Part shown: one piece after another, positions 36,036 to 49,185 of the stretch
Layout: every line of letters begins with the position of its first letter
Numbering within the stretch: position 1 is the stretch's first letter
Source: Mansonella perstans
Taxonomy: Eukaryota; Nematoda; Chromadorea; Rhabditida; Onchocercidae
NCBI GenBank assembly: GCA_037074765.1
Contig: JBAMDO010000080.1
Span: forward strand, 124,001 to 188,000
Direction of reading: 5' to 3'
DNA length: 64,000 nucleotides
The notes under the pieces: generated by a model
What the model saw: the letters and a program-made list of their open reading frames with translations, nothing else
What the model was told of the DNA's origin: nothing
Databases searched by the model: none
Program-made: the position numbers and the translations under genes

Positions 36036-37613
36036 ATTTCTGATACTGAAAATTCATGAGCAATGATATGATATGATGCACGGTGAATTTTAGCTTTTGA
36101 AAAAATTTAACAGTGATTGAAAATAGCAATACTATTTGCTGATCTTTCATTCCGAAATTTCACAAACTTTCAATATAAATTACAATGAATGTTCTGAATA
36201 TCAAACTAAACTATCTTTTCATCTTTCCTCCATAATGCTAGTAGATATGTTGACTTTTCCTTTTTACTCTTTGATCATTTAACAAATTGCAATAAATTTT
36301 AAAACTAAACTTGACTTAATTTATTTGAAGCAATTATTCATCAATACCCATCCATTATTTCATTCCTTTTTTTTCTTATCAATATAACAAGTATGCTTTT
36401 TATTTGACATTTTTATAATAGCCTATTTATTGGCTATTTTAAGCAAGAAATTACATTGAAAATCAATTATCACATATTGGAATTGACATTGTAATTTCTA
36501 CAATGAATAAAATTGAAAAAATTACCAAGCGCATTGTCCTCTATCACTAATGGATACTATTGTTTAGCCTTTCTATTTATTTATCCCAAATATTCGTTAC
36601 TACTCTTAAATTATAAATCTAGTAGTACGATTTCATTCAACACTTATATTTCTTATTTTTCTGCTTAATGATACACTACTAATAGAATATTCAGCTGATT
36701 TCAATTTCAATTGAAATTATGCGCTTCCGTCAGCTATCAAATCAAATTTAGTGTAGGCAGTTGTGATTGGTACGAAATTATTCTTAAATGCTGAATCAGC
36801 TATATTCTCGAGAATTTTTCAAAACTGATTCTTGTGATGTTTCAGCAATCATACGAATTAAAAAAATAAATAAATAAAAAATCCGGTCACTTATCAAATT
36901 TTTCTTACATATTCTCATGACACGTTATCTCAGCTAATGAATCAATTTTACTCTGAAAAAATTTTCAAAATTTTCAACGTTACAGAGCACAATTTGACAG
37001 TGATAATTACCGCTAGGTGTCATTAATTAGCAACAAGTAAGTATTACCATGACAAAACCTTCCTCATACTTTTGTTTTAGATGGCATAAAAACGCAATCA
37101 AAATATTTTGTATATCTTTTGATCAGCAAATCAAAAGTAAATAGCACAACGAAAGTAATGAAATCACCAATAAAATCACAAACAAATGAACAAATTATAT
37201 ACGGTTCAAAAATTATCACAGCATTTAAAATTATTTAAAATTTTTAACCTTTCAACCTTCAATACATCAATAAAATTTCACTCTCAAAACAATAAATTCG
37301 ACATAACTTTTATGAACAATCAATGTCCATAATTTACTAAAGGATTTTTCTGTTGGTACATCAATTCGAGCCTAAAAAAGCAGTCATTGTTAGTGATAAA
37401 CTGATTTTAGCTAATGTCTTCACTGCATAAATTACTGAATTACGTCAATAAATTGCTACAATTTTAAAGAAACAGGAATTTTTAAGGCCTTTAATGATGT
37501 AAACATGAATATAGAAACTGCTGAGCTATTTCTATGAAGAGAACTAGATCCGTATGACGTAAAACAGCACACTGCTAGTATCAAGTAACAATGATTGTTT
37601 TTTTGTTTGTTTC

Positions 37614-37663
37614 ACTGTGGCCTTACAAAAATTATCGAACTGTGGCCTTACAAAAATTATCGA
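37614..37663. repeat. exact 25-bp tandem duplication
   Basis: ACTGTGGCCTTACAAAAA + TTATCGA occurs twice in perfect succession. It looks recent, as there is no divergence between copies. Confidence 0.9.
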
Positions 37664-38194
37664 AAAAACCACTGAACACAGATTAATTATTTCTAACCAG
37701 GTTCCAATTTCAGCTACTGAGACGCTTCCAAAAGTTTCAATTTCAACTCTGTACAGAAATCTTTAACAAATTGCTCACTCATATGTGACTTGTTATGATA
37801 GTTCTAATATTTCATATTGGCAAGAGTCAAGTGAAAAAAAAAAATTCACTTGGAAAAAAGAAATAAACTAACAAACAGATTGGAAAATTTCGGAAGGAAA
37901 TTGCCGCGATAAATCAGAAGATAAACAGCTAAGCAAACAAAAATAGTCTTGCTGATCACATAATCGAGTAAAAGAAAATTGTTTAAATTGCAATTCAAAA
38001 TAATGGAGAGGAAAAAATAAGTTAATAGTGGAACAAAAATGGAAGATAATTAAAGAATAATTTAAAAAAAGGATGGTAATTAGTTTAATCGATGAACAAT
38101 GTTCAAATTAAGAAAAATTAAATCACAATAATAAAATTAACAAGTGTTAACACAGTCTTGAAGTATAAAGATTAACAATATGGTGCTTAATTAA

Positions 38195-41100
38195 TTAATT
38201 ACTTTTCACACTCTCTGTGTAGTTGCTTCTTTCCATATGTTCAAGCCGTCTTTCAAATCGTCGAATTATCGGTATCAGCTTGTCGAGTTCAAGTGTAAAA
38301 AATATCTGCAAGGAATTACAAACTTTCGAAAAAGACTGAAAGAAATTGTAGACAAATAAAATGAAGGATTTTTTTAAGATAATTTCAAACATAAGAAACT
38401 AAGTGAACAAGACTAGTTTCCAGGCTGTGAAATAGCTTGAAGTTCCCGAGTTTTTATTTCACGTAACATAAAATTTAAGGATAATTATTTTGAAATATAT
38501 GAACAAAATAATCAAAAAAAGAGAGGAATTAAATATTTGCAGTGTGAAAGTTAAACAAAAAGTGGATAAAATGTTTACATACTTGAAAATGCTTGAAATA
38601 AAGAAATCAATAAAAGTTTTTTCTTTCTTATCCTTTCAAATTTAAAAAAGACGACAATAAATAAATAAATTGGTAAGACATATGTACAGTGCACAGCAAA
38701 AACTACATGGTAAAAAATTTATGAAGATATTACATTGATGCACCGGGTAGTCAGCTTGAGTAGATAAGAATACGCCTTGTCGTTGTGACTAAATTCCTCC
38801 GGTGAAGTATATGCAAGAGCTCCTACACAAGCTTCACTCAAATTGCTTTCGGCATTATTGATAACCCAATCCAGCAAGCAACTGATCAAAAAGAATTGGG
38901 GGGGATAAGTCTAAAATTTAACAATCGTTACCACAATCAGCAAAAAAAAAGACATTCAACTATTAATATGAGATTTTCAACTATTAATATACTTGTTTGA
39001 GTCGTTATAATTAAAATTCTACAATCACATAAGAGCTATTTTCATTAAATAACAGTTTTGAAATAATGGCAAGCTATCAAATGACTTCACAATTATTTAT
39101 CATTAAGCTTGAGCATAATTAAATGTGAGCATTATTTGTACTTTTTTTTTCTTAAGAAAAATCTTCTTAAGAATTTAATCGTTCAGAAAGCAATATACAA
39201 AAATGACAACATCAGATATTCAAGTTTATTCAGTACGGAACAATGAAAATTCTTCTTTCTTTTTCAAAATTACTCATGCCAAAACAATCTTTTCTACCTG
39301 TTCCAATTTCTCTTTCCTAGCAGAATTTGAAAGAGTTGATTTCCTAACTGCCTTAACCACAAACTTGATCAATCCATTAGCATCAACACTTGCTAAGATT
39401 TTGCCATCAGATTTCTCTTCGTCCAATACTTTTAGAGCATGTCTCAATGCACCGATTAGTTTATGCTGGTTAATACTGTAATAAAAGTAAAACTTCGGGT
39501 AATTGTACTTATGATTGATTTTCACATGTCACTCAAGATCCAATTAGCACAACTTACTTATTACTAATAACTTACTAGTAAGTACTACATCTATCTCCAA
39601 TCAAGTTTCCTATTCGTATGAATGATAAAATATTAATATATATCCTGCACGGCCAGAATATTCAACAATATAGACATGGTTATCTTACAATTATCCAATA
39701 CTGGCTTTATTTAACATGAAAATATTCTGAAGTGAAAATAAGATTGCTGACAATAAAAAAAGAGAAAATATTCAGGTATTAAAGTGAATATAAAAGTAAA
39801 AAACGAAATAAAATCGATTAAAATTTTCTAACTGCGAAAAGATGGAAATCTTTACCTACTCGATGCGGAATAAAAATTAAAAAAATAATTCAGGAAAGCA
39901 TATGGATATGATTGGCATGAGCTATCAAAATATCGTAGAAGCAAGCCAGCCAATGCGGACGGGAAGCAAAGACATCTATAATACAGCATTTTGCCAATAC
40001 TTTCAACCGCCGCAAAAGAAAGTTCAGCATCCTAGAAATAAGAAAACTTACTTTCGAAACTTTTGATTACTGCAAATAAGTGATATCTTGTGCTTTATAA
40101 TCTCAAAATTTGTTCTTGATAACAAAATAATCCGGCAAAACTCAGTATTTTAACTCTAAATACCGATCACGAATTCAATCTAGTCTACTGGTAGTACTAT
40201 CAATATTTTATAGTGCAGTTCATTTTATCTGAATTTCACGCGTGAAAAAACAATCAGATTTTCCCCTTCCAAAAAATTCAAAAAGAAATTTCAAACAAGA
40301 TTTGTTGGAAGCCTAATCATGATAACTTCCAGCTGCTAATTATCAAACATTGCACAATTTACCTGACTGAATATAAATCCTTCAAAAACTTGCAGAAGCA
40401 TTTGCCCCTTAACAATACCGCTGTCTACAATTTCCGGATAATACAATTGAGCAGTTGTTGCATAATTTCTCAAAATCGCACACGCAGCTATGGATGTAAG
40501 AGCCAATGCCTGCGTTTTATATATATATATATATATAGATTTAATAAAGGTTAATAATAGGTTTAATATATATATATATTTTAGTGGTATAATTGGTTAG
40601 ATTTCGAACCAAATGAAATTTTTCGAGCTTATAACCTGGAACTTATATGAATTAACGGTATCCCACATCTTTTCTAAGGGTAAATTATACCGTCTAACTA
40701 GGACCTTAACATGCGTAGGTGCTCCTTCGACCTCAATAGCCGAACGTAACACATGAATTCGTTCACGAGCAATCTGTCCATCAATTGCTACGCCAATACC
40801 AATTACCTCAGAAAGCGCATCCCAAATTACTGGATCTAAGGTTGTGCAGTATGTATCCACCTGCAAGATTCTGATTAAAAAATGATTTCGATGAAAATGA
40901 ACAGTTTTTGCAAAATTCTGATCAGTAATGAATAATTACTCCTGACTACAACAAGTATTTAAGATAAGACAATAAAAATAAGCTCTCCTGTATTTTCATG
41001 TAACGATAAGGTCATATTTTCAATAAATGCGACCAAGTTGTAAAATAGAAAAAAAAGAAACAAAATTCAAATAATAATTTTGCGAAAGACGTCTAAGACA

Positions 41101-44100
41101 AGCTTCCTTTACTGCCACTTAATAGGATTCGTTTTGTGAGAGAAAAAGAATGGAAAGTAGAAAACTGAGTCAAAGCAACACTTATAAAGCAAACCACTTG
41201 ATCGAATGCAGTTCGCAAGAAGGTAGTAACTTTGGCAGTAGAAGAATTTCGCATTATAGCACGGAGCAATAGCAAAGCACGATGTATATTGTGGCTTTTC
41301 GGCTAAAAATGGAAAAGTTATCCGTAAATTTTTACCATTATTTGTCGCCGAACTTCAAAAGTAAATCGAATTCCGTTATATAAGTTCCTAATGGAACTTA
41401 ACATTAGAACTTACCTCATAATTGCTATTCTCCTCCATAACTGCTCCATCTGATATTGCGTAATCTACGCCAATTTTAGCCAGCAAAGCTTTGGTAAGAG
41501 GAAGTTCTTCAGTTTCATTCAAATCAGGCGTGAAAAAACTGTTTATACGATAACAACACCATTCAAGAAACTCCTGCAAGTCAGATTATAAATCAATTTA
41601 AATTTCGGAACTTTTCCTATTACATCAGTGAAAGCTTGTGAACATCACGCAGTATTAAACTTCACTTTAGTCACAGCAATGCATATGCTAATAAAAGACA
41701 AATAAATATAACTATCAAGATTTGCTCAAGAGAGGGATTCACACAAGTGAAAACAATATGAACGATATTTTAAAACTCTATATTTTTTAAATAAAGTTTT
41801 TCAAAAAAAATAACGCTAATAAAGATTTGTAAAAATCAAGTTGCAATTAAGAAATTATATAGAAGTGAAATTATTGAAATATTCCTCTGACTCTAACCTC
41901 CAACTTCTTTTCTTTTGCATAGAATAAATCAAACAATTCATACACCGCGAACTCTAGAACTTTTTCTGAATTTGGCAAATCTCGTGTAGAAATAACTGTT
42001 TCCAACGTGTTTTGCCAATTTTCCCTGAATTTTCTGATTAGTAATTTAAAAAAAAAGCTTGTGTCAACATGGATTCACTAAATGCAAAGAATAACAAAGA
42101 TGAACAGATAAAACAAAAAAAGATTTTTTAGTTTACATTCCTATTTGATCCGTTTGATCAAACGACCGTGTTAACAAGCACAACTGAAAGATAATGCATT
42201 CTTCGAGAACTCCTTGCACTGAGTTTGTAGACGATGACCACGTAGCCAAATTACTGAAACTATCTACTCATTATTTACAAACCTCCAATTAATGTTAAAA
42301 ATGACAGTTCTGTTCAGGAAGTCTGAACAAACAATGAGAATAATGCTAGGAAATGACTTATCTTTTATCAAATCATGAGTTTAGATGCAGTATAAAGTTT
42401 AAAAACAAGTACAGAAACCGATGTCTGGTAATAATAAGTGACAATTTTACTATTTTTAACATAAATTTTTTTAATTCTAACCTGAAGTTTTTCTAACTTT
42501 TTTTTCTAATACATTTCTAACCTAATAACTATAATTTCTGGGAAATGTCCCGAATTTATCCGAAACTTCCTGAAATCAAATAATCAGTTTAATTTAAAGA
42601 AATATTTTCAATTGTTCGGAATTTAAAGAAACACGCTGAAAATTAGTTTAAAATGAATCATTTATATTTACTTGTAAAGAAAGTCGACGAAACTAATCAT
42701 ATCCGGAAGCAAATCATGCAAAGAATCACAGCGATCTGCTTCATCAGCAGCATTTAACTGACAATATTCACACAAACTTCGCCAAAGATATGTACGACCA
42801 GCTATTACATAGAGATTGTTATTGGAACTGAAAATTTCATCGTTTCCCATACTAGCTTCTGACATAATAACTCTTCTACTTTTCCGAATATGCTATTTAT
42901 GCTCTCGATGACCCTATTTATTGCTGCGCTAAATTCCTTTTTTGAGCGTCAATTACAATTCATTTTGGTATTAAACGTGATCTAACATTTCAAATGATTC
43001 CTTTCAATATGTAATTGCTGATAACAAACTGAGCCACTCGTTAAGTAAAACGAAGAAGAAGAACCTTAACATCAATTAAATTCAAACCAAGCAATCAATC
43101 TGGGATACGAGTAATGAAAGATAAAATTTGGAAAAAATACTTTTAAAATTTGCCAATAATATGAACTACTGCAATATCATAGAATTATTATGGAACCGAA
43201 ACAAAACCTATGACGCAGTTCGATATAATTTCGTCGACTAAGTATATCGTAGTTCACGAAATCAGCACAAAGCGCCACATCAGTTGTAACTAACTTGGCC
43301 TGTATAGCATTGCATAACTCATGCAGATTCTTCAACATTTCACCGGTTCGTACACTTCCTATTTTCCGTTGGTAATTTTTGAGAAATATCATTAATGCCT
43401 GCAAAAAATGCAAATTTGAAAAAAGTGTAATGCTACAATTTACATCCAGTTCATCCAATAAGTTATGCAAGTTTCATGAATTAAATGAACATCAGAGCTA
43501 CAATTAATTAACAAGCACAAAAAATGTGTCTGTGGAACGAAAAGAGATAATCCTTGCCAGAAATTCTGCCGATGAAAGTACGAAAGAATTGAGAAAATAC
43601 TTTTTATATCTTAAGTGAGTTCGAAAGCAACCGAAGGAAATTTATTACTTGGAAAAATTCACTTAGAAAAAGGCAAGGCATGACAAGGCACAAATCCAAG
43701 TCAACAATGAAGAAATTTACAAGAACAAAGTTCTAGAAAAATTATTTCTTACCTGTTGGGTTGTCTGTGAATCAGAAAGAAAATCAAGATGTTGCAGAAG
43801 ATTAAGTAGTGGTACTGCATCATTTCCAGCCCAATTCACAACCATTCGCTCAGCTATTTTTCGCAACACTGCTAAAACTTAATTTTAGAGAAAAAAGAAA
43901 ATTGAATGAACCTGAAAAACTACGAATTTTAGCAATGCAAACAAGCATATTTGCTGAGAGAATTTACTAATTTCAAAAATTCAAAATTATTATTAACAAA
44001 CAAAAAAACTACCATCGTCGCTCGTAAACGCAGCTTTGAGTAGCTGCATTCGCTGTTGAACAGTAAGTGATCGTACATGCAAATTGCGCGCAACTCGACT

Positions 44101-46092
44101 AAAAGCAAGACGACGAACATTGTTATCACTTTCTATTAAAATCATCGATATGAATGTTGAAATATCGCTTTCAGTAAAAAGCGGTACACAATGAACAGCC
44201 TCTGTGCGTACGTCACGTGAAATATCCTTCAAAGCGTCAAAGATATCTGAAAGTGAATTAAGGAAGATAATTTAACGTGTAGTTATGACATCCTTTAGAA
44301 AAACGAAATAGACTAATTTCGCAAAGTACCAGACCATCAAAGAAGCATACACGGTGAATTACTTGAGATGTTTAAAATCAGAATTTCAAAACTTTTTACG
44401 CTCAAATCTCATTTCCAAATCTCAAATGTAATGGGAAAATATCGTAGTTTATATTTGTGATGCAATAATAATACTTTCAGAAGAAATCTTTACACACTAC
44501 TTTATTATACTGCTTCCATTCCAATAATAACCTTCATCTTTCAAAAGTAAGAAAGTTATGCTTCGGATAGGAGCAATATCGTAAGGGAGTTGGATAAATA
44601 AAAAGATAACCATGCTCTGATTTTTAGAATCTCATTCATATTCCATAAAATATGATTCATTTGTTTCTAAAATTAACCTAACTTATTAAATAGAAAAAGT
44701 CTTACATTTAGTGCAGTTAAATTCATTTTCACCTTCATTCCTGTCATCAATTCTGCATAAAACGGACAATGAACGAATCACTTCAGCTCGTACAAATGGG
44801 TTCTAAAGTTTTTACAAAAGGTGCTACAGATATTATAAAATATTTCAAAGCAATCACTTCATAAGGTCTAACTAATAAATGAATGGTTTTTGATCTTTTG
44901 GCTAATCATAATTGGCGAGCATTTATCATTTTTTTTACCTAATAAAAAAAAATTAACTCTACCTTATCATATATCCTTCTTTGCAAAATTCTGGCCAAAT
45001 TATCCATCACTTTTGCAGGCAGACCTGCTTCGTCTTTACAAGTGGTTGGTTCATAGTCTGCTTCTATCTCTTCAATACCTTCAAAAATTGATGTTATCAG
45101 TTGACAGCACCGATATCGTGAGGTATCACAGACTGAGTACTGAGTCTGAAATATTCACAAATGATTAAATTCACAATTCAAAATTTGTAATTTTATTTTA
45201 AGAAGAAGGCATTGCAAAGTCTCTAAAATTCTTTGTTAATGAAATTTGTGCATAAATTGACCAAGATTTACTAAGGAAGCAAGTGAGAATGTCGGAATCA
45301 ATCTAAACTAGACTTGTTTCATAATCTATTATTTCAACTACATTACAGTTAATTTCATGTTTGAGAAATTCTATCCTTACATTTTCGATATGTTGCAAAA
45401 GAAGGGTAAAAAGTGGAGAGATAACTGCATCCTCTAAAAGCATCTTTAAGCTAGATTTCACAAAAAATGAAAGGCATCGATCAGCGCTTTTGTCAGCTTG
45501 CGATTGGCCAGTAAAATACCAAAGCCATAATTCTATTTCACCCAAAACAGCATTTATTTCCAATCCTTCCTGCATAATTCGAACAAAAACTTAATAAAAA
45601 CTTCTAAAAAAAAAAGAAAAAATAAATAGCTTGAAAACAAATCAATCTGAGCTTTGAATTTTCTATAAACATATGCAAAAATGATTAAAACGTGAAAGTT
45701 TCTGCAACGATGATATTAGCATAATAATAAATAAACGACTATCTAATCAAAAAGACGTGTTGAATCAGTACGATACAGTTATAATAGGTTTATTTTATAA
45801 CAGATTTATTAAAGAATTGTTTGAATTTGCTTCTTTTATTAAGAATAATATCAAAATTATTTCATCCAAAAAAAAATTTAAAAAAAAGAAGAAAAATTAT
45901 CTGATATAAAACCAAGTAAATGCTTACCTTATGAAATGCTTCACAAAATTTTTCAACGCAATCATTCATTTCTGTATTATCATCCTTCTGACGAACTACC
46001 GATAACAATTCCCGAATAACTGGTAATACCGCGATAATTTCACTGCATGGTAGTTCTTTCATTGAGTGTTTCTTCGATACGCTCATCCTCAT
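38195..46092 (-). CDS. capg-1: condensin complex subunit CAP-G (NCAPG-like HEAT-repeat protein)
   Basis: 18 exons, high to low: 46092-45928, 45569-45381, 45145-44963, 44802-44706, 44246-44013, 43870-43753, 43398-43208, 42872-42672, 42253-42137, 42024-41898, 41573-41415, 41302-41198, 40860-40636, 40509-40363, 40031-39856, 39475-39298, 38910-38734, 38305-38195; about 966 aa, close to human NCAPG (~1015). Diagnostic blocks are SRDVRTEAVHC, the HEAT helices NVRRLAFSRVARNLHVRSL and TVQQRMQLLKAAF, ERMVVNWAGNDAVPLLNLL, WRSLCEYCQ with acidic DLLPDMISFVDFLYK, and LLRYFDSSCQSYPYAFLNYF. CAP-G is the HEAT subunit of condensin that binds DNA together with the kleisin CAP-H and is needed for mitotic chromosome compaction. 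Exon 5 to exon 6 does not join in frame: one base appears missing at 43857-43860. Exon 12 ends at 41198 (phase 0) or 41182. The tail is short, without the usual long basic extension. Confidence 0.88.
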
Positions 46093-46798
46093 GCTAATAA
46101 AATATTTTAATTTACAATAAATTTAAACAACACACTTTTCCGAGTGAAACTTTATTAAAATACAAAAGACGAGTTGTATTTGTGTATACGTGTGTACGTG
46201 TATGTATGCACGATGTAACTAAATATTCTAGAGAATTGCTATAGTAGAAATTCTAGCATAAACACGTACGTGTTTGAAATGTAGCGTGTATAATCCAATT
46301 AGCTTGCATATTTTTAACATCTTTTCAAATACTGATTTTTTGTACAAAAAATGATAAGCGTGAAAAAATGAAGTGCGATATTATTATCCCATGTATGGTC
46401 ATAATGCAGGCTCATTTTTATTTTTCAATTATTCTTATGCTATACCGTACGTCAATTTTCACGTATGGCGTGTCATAAATCAACGCTTATATAAGTGTAA
46501 TTGTAAAAATAAGTGTACTGTAACGAAAAAATCCTGGAACAGATAACGGAAGAATATTGTTAATTATAAATTAACTTAAAATCTTTCCATAAAAAATAAG
46601 CTTAAGTTTAGTACTTTGTACAGTTTAATTACTATTCATTTAATTATATTTAATTACAAGACAATTTCAACATTTTAATTTTTTTTCACGTAATGAGCTA
46701 ATCGATAAATCAGAACAGATAAAATATGATATAAAATATTCCTATAATCTCATCATATCACCTTTTGGATGTTTTAATATGTGACAGAGGATCTTTAC

Positions 46799-46920
46799 TT
46801 ATGCACTAATTAGAACTTTTAATTATGCACTAATTAGAACTTTTAACTATGCATTAATTAGAACTTTAACTATGCATTAATTAGAACTTTTAATTATGCA
46901 CAGATTTTTAACTATGCACC
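46799..46920. repeat. ~28-bp tandem repeat, 4-5 copies
   Basis: Copies of (T/C)TATGCA(C/T)TAATTAGAACTTTTAA in direct succession, decaying on the right into single TATGCACC-like remnants. Confidence 0.85.
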
Positions 46921-48975
46921 ATCATTTTAAAATTATCAATTTTGATTTATCTATGCATTACTGACTAACTATGCGCTAATTAATTATTAATTTAATTGAC
47001 TACCAATTTAATTATTTTCTTTATTTCACCTTTTCTGAAAACAACATTTTGCAAGAGGAAATTTAATTAAATTATAATTATTCATACGTAAGGAATAAAA
47101 TATGATGAATTAAGCGAAAATTTTAACACTTAAATTCTTTTGTGTACACTTTACACAGGAAGTTAAATAAAAAATTTTTAATTGTTGCCAACTTTTAAAA
47201 ACAATCCTTAATTTTTTGAATGAATAACTTTTCTTGTCTCATCATTTCTTCTATCTGTAATAGTATTCATTAAATTATTCAAAGTGCAAAGGTCATATCA
47301 GTTAGAAGACTGAAAAAGGATGAAGTACTAAGCGATCATTTGTGCATTTAATAAGAATCTAATTCCTTGTCTAATTTTTTAACACTTTGACCAATTTCCA
47401 GTACATATATTACAACTTTGAAACTTTGATTTGAAGATCGAATCACTGCAAGAATTAGTATCTCAATTCAGTGCCTTTGTTTCAGCTGCTATATTTTTTA
47501 ATATGAAGATTAACAATATCGACGGATTTATTTGCTGAAAAGTCGTTTTAGAAAGATCAAATTCCTAGTTAATAAAATATGAAATTCGAAAATCTGCTCA
47601 GAAAATTTCACGCATTCTCTTGCAATAAACAATTTTCAAATTTGCATTTTATTTTATTAGCGTTTGCAAAAATTCAAATATTTTTCCAATAAACTGATGT
47701 CAGCATATCTCTTTAATATTTTAAAAAAATTGTTTCGTCAGCGACAGCATCGATATTGTAAATTATCGCAGTTTTTTGGATTTTTTAAAATTTTTTTTTT
47801 TTTTGTAGTTTTTCGTATATTTCCACATTTTTTGTTTTCCTTGCTATCTTTACTTTCTTACTTTTTAATTTTATAAATTTCGTGCTATGTGTCACATTGA
47901 AGAATGGAACATTTACAAATTAGATTAGTCAGATATCAGATATCATGTAAAGAGAAAATTACATACTATGAAGAAAATGAATTGTCAAATTTCTAAATTT
48001 CTTTAATTGGATTAGTGAAATTAATCTAGTGATGTCTAAAATATCTGTATTGCCAATTAAAAAATTGAAAAGAAAAAATTAAATTAACGAGTTTTTGCTA
48101 ATTACTATTCTTCTAAAATAAATGATTCTGAAATAAATGAGCAAAAATAGCTTTGCACAATACAGAAAAATAAATGTATGATTTTAAAAATTTCACTATT
48201 AAAATTTTAAAAGTCATAAATGTGTAATAACTGCAGCATTGAATAGACACGAAGAAAACGGCATTAGAAGGACAAGGAATGACGAAGGTGAAAAAATTCA
48301 TATTGTTAAAGGTTATTGTCCTCATTTATTCATGATTGTCTAAGAGATTACAGATTGATATCGTATGTATTGTTATCAAATGTTCAACTGTATCAAAATA
48401 TATTCATCGATGATTTTGTTAAAAATAAACTTTGTGTACATTAATCATTCGATTATTTTCTTTTATAGTATTTATAAGCCAGATCAATACAGCATCATTA
48501 ATTCATATAAACAACACAAATATGCCAGTAGCAGGGGCATTATCTAGTATATATTTTTTTTTAAGATTTTTAGGACTAGTAGCAATTGTTATGTTTGGTA
48601 ACTTCAAGAAATATCTGGATTTCTTGGAAATACATTATTGATATTTCAAAAAATTTATCTCTTGTCATTGTGAATTTGAAAAACTTCTGGAACTCTTAAT
48701 TCGGAAGTACTGCAGTCATTTTTTACTTTTTCTATGCATATTCTTTATACTTAATCACTGTGTTAAAAAATAACAATTATAATCACTCTTAACCAAATCC
48801 TTCCGTTATTCCTTTCATCATTTCATTATAAATACAAATTTTGAAGAAGACATCTATTCTTTGCATAGATCTGACTTTTTTCTTATCTGGTTTTTTTTAC
48901 TAATCAAATGAAAACAAGTTATTCATATATTTTAGTGAATGAATTTATGTCATTAGGATAAGAAGCAAATACCAA

Positions 48976-49185
48976 ATGCGTTCAATATCAATACTATCAA
49001 TATCAGCCTGTATGTATTTATCTATTGTTTTAACAACACATCACCAACATTATCAACAGCATTATCATCATCACTATCGTTATCAATATCATCATCATTA
49101 TCATCATCACCAAGATGTGTTTCATGTGTTGTATTTTGAGGAAAATGTGCAACACAGTTGTTCATTTGCTTACTTCTCTCATTAG
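48976..49185 (+). CDS. doubtful 69-aa His/Tyr-rich secreted peptide
   Basis: The ORF begins MRSISILSISACMYLSIVL, which resembles a signal peptide. It runs into a 27-residue tract made almost only of His, Tyr and Gln (THHQHYQQHYHHHYRYQ...), then a normal-looking end (FHVLYFEENVQHSC). The His/Tyr tract rests on CAT/CAC/TAT codons, so it could simply be a CAT-rich simple repeat that happens to be open. No splice partner was found. A GAT|GTGTTT site at the end of the His tract could be a donor. Low confidence. Confidence 0.25.
   Translation: MRSISILSISACMYLSIVLTTHHQHYQQHYHHHYRYQYHHHYHHHQDVFHVLYFEENVQHSCSFAYFSH

Larger units (their letters stand above)
31570..38194. other. gene-poor region with repeats
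   Basis: About 6.6 kb with no supported exon between the 5' side of the RapGAP gene and the 3' end of the condensin gene (both minus strand). Missing 5' exons and the promoter of the RapGAP gene should lie in its left part. It holds four separate tandem-repeat tracts and one perfect short hairpin, listed separately. Confidence 0.5.

Noticed and set aside
35914..36150. Poly-Tyr open frame on the minus strand
   Set aside because: It is a translated (AAT)n microsatellite.
44890..45168. Plus-strand 92-aa ORF
   Set aside because: It is antisense to CAP-G exon 3, which fits the family and phase.
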